A stretch of DNA of 64,000 nt. Origin: Rhodomyrtus psidioides. Taxonomy: Eukaryota > Streptophyta > Magnoliopsida > Myrtales > Myrtaceae. How positions within the stretch are numbered: the stretch's first letter is position 1; each line of letters opens with the position of its first letter. The stretch spans positions 1,302,001 through 1,366,000 of the forward strand of contig JAILYB010000160.1 of NCBI GenBank assembly GCA_021437785.1. The letters run 5' to 3'. The notes beneath the pieces are model-generated. The model made no database searches and was not told where the DNA came from. It saw nothing but the letters and a program-made list of their open reading frames with translations. The translations under genes and the position numbers were made by a program. Positions 60,901 to 64,000 of the stretch are shown in pieces.

Positions 60901-62256
60901 TACTTCAACAACCTGCGCGATGAAAGGAGTGAAAGAGTCAATCACCGCGTAAGGAGCTTTAATTGAAACGATTACGGATTTACTATCCCCGCTCTGGTCA
61001 CTTCTGGCATCCAAGATGCTGGAAATTTTTCAATGGGCCCGTTCATTCTCGTCATCACCTGCAAGAATGAGGAACCATATCAACTCGTGAACCAGTCAAT
61101 CCGATTTGGAACGGATACAACTTTTTCGATTTAGGGAGAGCCAATCCTAATTAGGTTGCTCCCTCTTCATAATTTGATTCAATTTGTCATTGCAATCACA
61201 ATGGGTGACATCTGCTGAAGGCACATTTCTTTTCGTCTTATAGGGAAAATAAATTTTCCTTCGTTTGTCTTTGACCATCCTATCCTGTAGACAAGAGACA
61301 TAAAGGTCCCCGTCAGGTATAATATTCGAAGGGCTTATTGGAACGATTACAGTTTCACCATCGTTCCATGATCATCTTGCATGTGATCGGATGAGGACAT
61401 TTTTGACAAATGTATGCCATGTAAAACATGTCCCTCGTGTCTATCCACAAATGGATTTTCCTTCTGTACCTGTTTTTCACCTGAGAGGAAAAGATAGGAA
61501 ATATTATGCCGGTATCTGATTGAAAATCAATTCGACACGTCTTTACACTTGACCCGGCTTCCCCGGTCAAAAGGCATTTGCCCTCATCAGTTGACTCTCC
61601 AGGGTGGTCCAGCGCTTTTCCATGCCATCCTGGTTCGTTTAAACTCGCGACTGATTCTTCACACAAGTCTTTGGATTTTGATTCATAAGCGGCGCTGAAT
61701 GACCTTTTGGTTTCGAGGTGTACCAATCATTCACATACATGCGCATGAGACCAGTGAGGTTTGACTTCTAAGAATCAAAATAGGGTTTGGAACCTAAGGC
61801 CAAGGCTCCCACTTCGAGTTCTAGAAAGGGTAGATTCCATTGCACAACTATCGTTGCATTGGGACCCAATCCATAGTTCGAAATGAGCAGAATTAAAAAT
61901 GGATTACCCCGTGTTTTTCCTCACGGAGATTCCATTTTCAATTCCTTCTATTATTTTCCTAAAGAGGGCGCCCGAGGTTTTAGGCGCGGCTGTGTGTGTT
62001 CATTGTGTCGTGCTAAAGCAATAAACATGCATTTCATTTAGCAAACACCGCTTCAATATAAACATCCACACAATCATACATCCTAAACTCCTACCTGCAT
62101 AAGACAGAGTTAATGAACACTTCACCCCTTATTTCTCCAATCTGCAAAAACATTTAACACCTCAAGGGTTAAAGTACGTACCTCAACTTGAAGAGCATCT
62201 GCATAAAACATGTCAGAAAAATCAATCAACTTTTTAATCGGCTCAAGTTCTCTAAT

Positions 62257-62274
62257 TCCCCAGCGGAGTCGCCA
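62257..62274 (-). other. Primer binding site (tRNA-Arg) of element B
   Basis: On the minus strand TGGCGACTCCGCTGGGGA lies three bases after the LTR end. Its complement TCCCCAGCGGAGTCG-CCA fits the 3' end of plant tRNA-Arg (UCG type, from memory). A tRNA-Arg primer is usual for the Tat/Ogre group of Ty3-gypsy elements. Confidence 0.8.
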
Positions 62275-62277
62275 GTC

Positions 62278-64000
62278 TGTCGCGACCCTCTCGAGATTCG
62301 CCGTGGGCTTTCGAGGGCTAATGGGCCGTCCAGTCTGGTCGGACGCGGGCCTCTCCCAAGGCCCGTTACCCAAATCGCAACGGAGGTATGCGTAGTCGAC
62401 CTTCAGTGTGGTCTGGTGACATGTGCTAAGTGTGCATGCCATGGAGTCGCCACCAATCATTTTTTGGAGGGTATGATTGGACCACCCTATTGAATAGTCG
62501 GGAGTTTCTATTCAATTCCGCGATAACCAGAGAAATGGGTTCGGGGACTTAGTTACGTCAACTGTCAGAGTTGACGCCCTTTCGGTACCTAAGTTGACTG
62601 AATTTTCTGACCTAAGATTTCATGCAGATGAGTGGAGTACGAATCCTAAATCTAGGAATTCATGCAAATAGGAATGACTATCCTAGCAATCACAATCAAT
62701 AATAAAAGGCGCAAATCAATGAATCCAAATATGCAAAATAAACACATCAAATCAACATGACACTCCTAATAAGGCTCTATTAGCCTAAATAAGTATCAAT
62801 CAAGCTTAGGAATGATTTAGACATGATTTTACCCATTAGGGGTAAAGTCGTAATTTTGAGACAAAAGGGACGATTTGCCTAAAAAGGGAAAAATCGTCAT
62901 TGCGGAATGAATTCGGAGCAAAACAATGTCAAAAATAGGTTTGGTCACTCAATTGACCCATTTCCTTTTCTTTTTTTTTTGCAATTTTCATGATTTTCTG
63001 GAATTTTAGAAATCGATTTACCATTCGAAGGGGTAAAATCGTCATTTTCTAAAAATGGGAATGAAATGTGGAAATCTTAGACATAAGGTTTAGCCACCTA
63101 TCTGGCCCATCACCAAATTCTAAGCAATTTCCACAATTCATCGGAATATCAAAGACGATTTACCCTTTGAGGGGTAAAATCGCCATTTTGGATTAAATGG
63201 GAGAAAATCCAAAAAAATGGAAACAAATCAATTTTTTTGTCATTTTCAGCCTTCAAAAATTTTTAGAATTTTTTTTAGGAATTTTCTGCAATTTTTCTCA
63301 ATTTGTTTTTTGAATTTTTCCTTAATAATTCATTTTTTGGAATTTTTTTTTATTCTGAAAATCACTTAATCACGACACGTGGCTCATCTGCAGACGTCCG
63401 ATCTAGCATTTTTTTGTTTTTGTTTTTATAGGACGCAACACAATGCAAAAAATAAAGAAGATATTAAGTCATTATACAACATAAACATAAGCAAAGGAGA
63501 TGGGATCCGGTGAATTTTACGACGTCGGAGTCCGTCGGTGCTCGTGCAACAATGTGTGGGGGGTATAAACCACCAGCAGGAGGCTCGGCCTTCCGATTCT
63601 GGGGTAGCACAATATAATTTACAGAAAATAAATAAATAAAACACCTTGGACGCCAATAGGAGGCTTAGCCTTCCGATTCTGGGTCTTTTATGCGAAATAT
63701 AGAAATGCTATGAGATAAAGTAAATACACAACAAATATTTAGACACCAACAGGAGGCTCGGCCTTCCGATTCTGGGTCTTTTATGCGAAATATAGAAATG
63801 CTATGACATAAAATAAATACACAGCAAATATTTAGACACCAACAGGAGGCTCGGCCTTCCGATTCTGGGTCTTTTATGCGAAATATAGAAATGCTATGAC
63901 ATAAAGTAAATACACAGCAAATATTTAGACACCAACAGGAGGCTCGGCCTTCCGATTCTGGGTCTAATAGGTAAAATGTAAGGAGTGAAAGGTGGTCTTA
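62278..64000 (-). mobile_element. LTR_C: 5' LTR of Tat-like element B, cut by window end
   Basis: Collinear with LTR_B, so the missing part should run about 1.36 kb further, to about 65364. It includes the same palindromes (62820-63190) and the 92 bp tandem repeat (63645-63975). Confidence 0.9.

Larger units (their letters stand above)
56810..62277 (-). mobile_element. Internal region of Tat-like element B, no coding capacity seen
   Basis: 5.5 kb between two matching LTRs. On the minus strand it starts with the tRNA-Arg primer site (62257-62274). A leader follows (61965-62256), then a non-coding middle with spaced GGAACGATAC-like motifs, then the hairpin array and the 29 bp array, then the polypurine tract (56810-56825). 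No gag or pol motif is seen. It therefore looks like a large non-autonomous derivative that depends on proteins from a Tat-group element elsewhere. Confidence 0.8.

Noticed and set aside
53723..64000. Assembly artefact as the cause of the identical 8555 bp-spaced repeats
   Set aside because: The two interiors (A and B) differ clearly in sequence and in repeat number, and LTR_A differs from LTR_B, so simple mis-duplication does not explain the layout. It cannot be fully excluded without reads.

Overview
This window reads as repeat-rich nuclear DNA of a flowering plant, most likely a eudicot. The evidence is a 13-exon cyclin H gene with plant-type introns, Ty1-copia and Ty3-gypsy retrotransposons with plant tRNA primer sites (initiator Met and Arg), and many AT-rich or T-rich intergenic stretches. 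I cannot name the species from sequence alone.

Layout. 1-5991: a plus-strand, Tat-like but apparently non-coding LTR element (LTR end, internal tandem repeats, 3.6 kb LTR). It sits inside the reverse transcriptase of a broken minus-strand Ty1-copia element (5992-9600). 9600-13750: gene-like fragments and a second, plus-strand Ty1-copia element (LTR 9996-12114, PBS, start of gag), truncated at about 13605. 13750-20480: AT-rich, gene-poor DNA with a TIR-bounded element that carries a 600 bp G-rich minisatellite. 20481-25258: the one intact gene I can support, cyclin H on the minus strand. 25289-29373: TIR insertions, a decayed PII (GLB1-like) gene, and a stray copy of cyclin H exon 1. 29374-31615: nested long-TIR elements. 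32903-34190: a TIR element with a fragment of a CGR1-like rRNA-processing gene. 34677-44040: an old Ty3-gypsy element with 4 kb LTRs and decayed RT and integrase. 44041-45660: a Ty1-copia LTR and gag. 45661-64000: minus-strand Tat-like elements in the order LTR-internal-LTR-internal-LTR.

The right half is a stack of insertions. The Tat-like element lies in a copia gag, the copia lies in a gypsy LTR, and a second, very young Tat-like element (two LTRs that look identical over 1.7 kb) appears to lie in the leader of an older relative. These Tat-like elements have a tRNA-Arg primer site, a polypurine tract and TG...CA ends but no recognisable gag or pol. They therefore look like large non-autonomous derivatives mobilised by an unseen partner.

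Function. Only cyclin H appears to be a working host gene. It is the regulatory subunit of the CDK-activating kinase of the TFIIH complex. The PII, CGR1-like and cyclin H exon 1 pieces are broken copies. The most unusual signal is the way different segments of the same 3' untranslated region have been amplified into different tandem arrays in sister elements, in effect satellite DNA being born inside retrotransposons.
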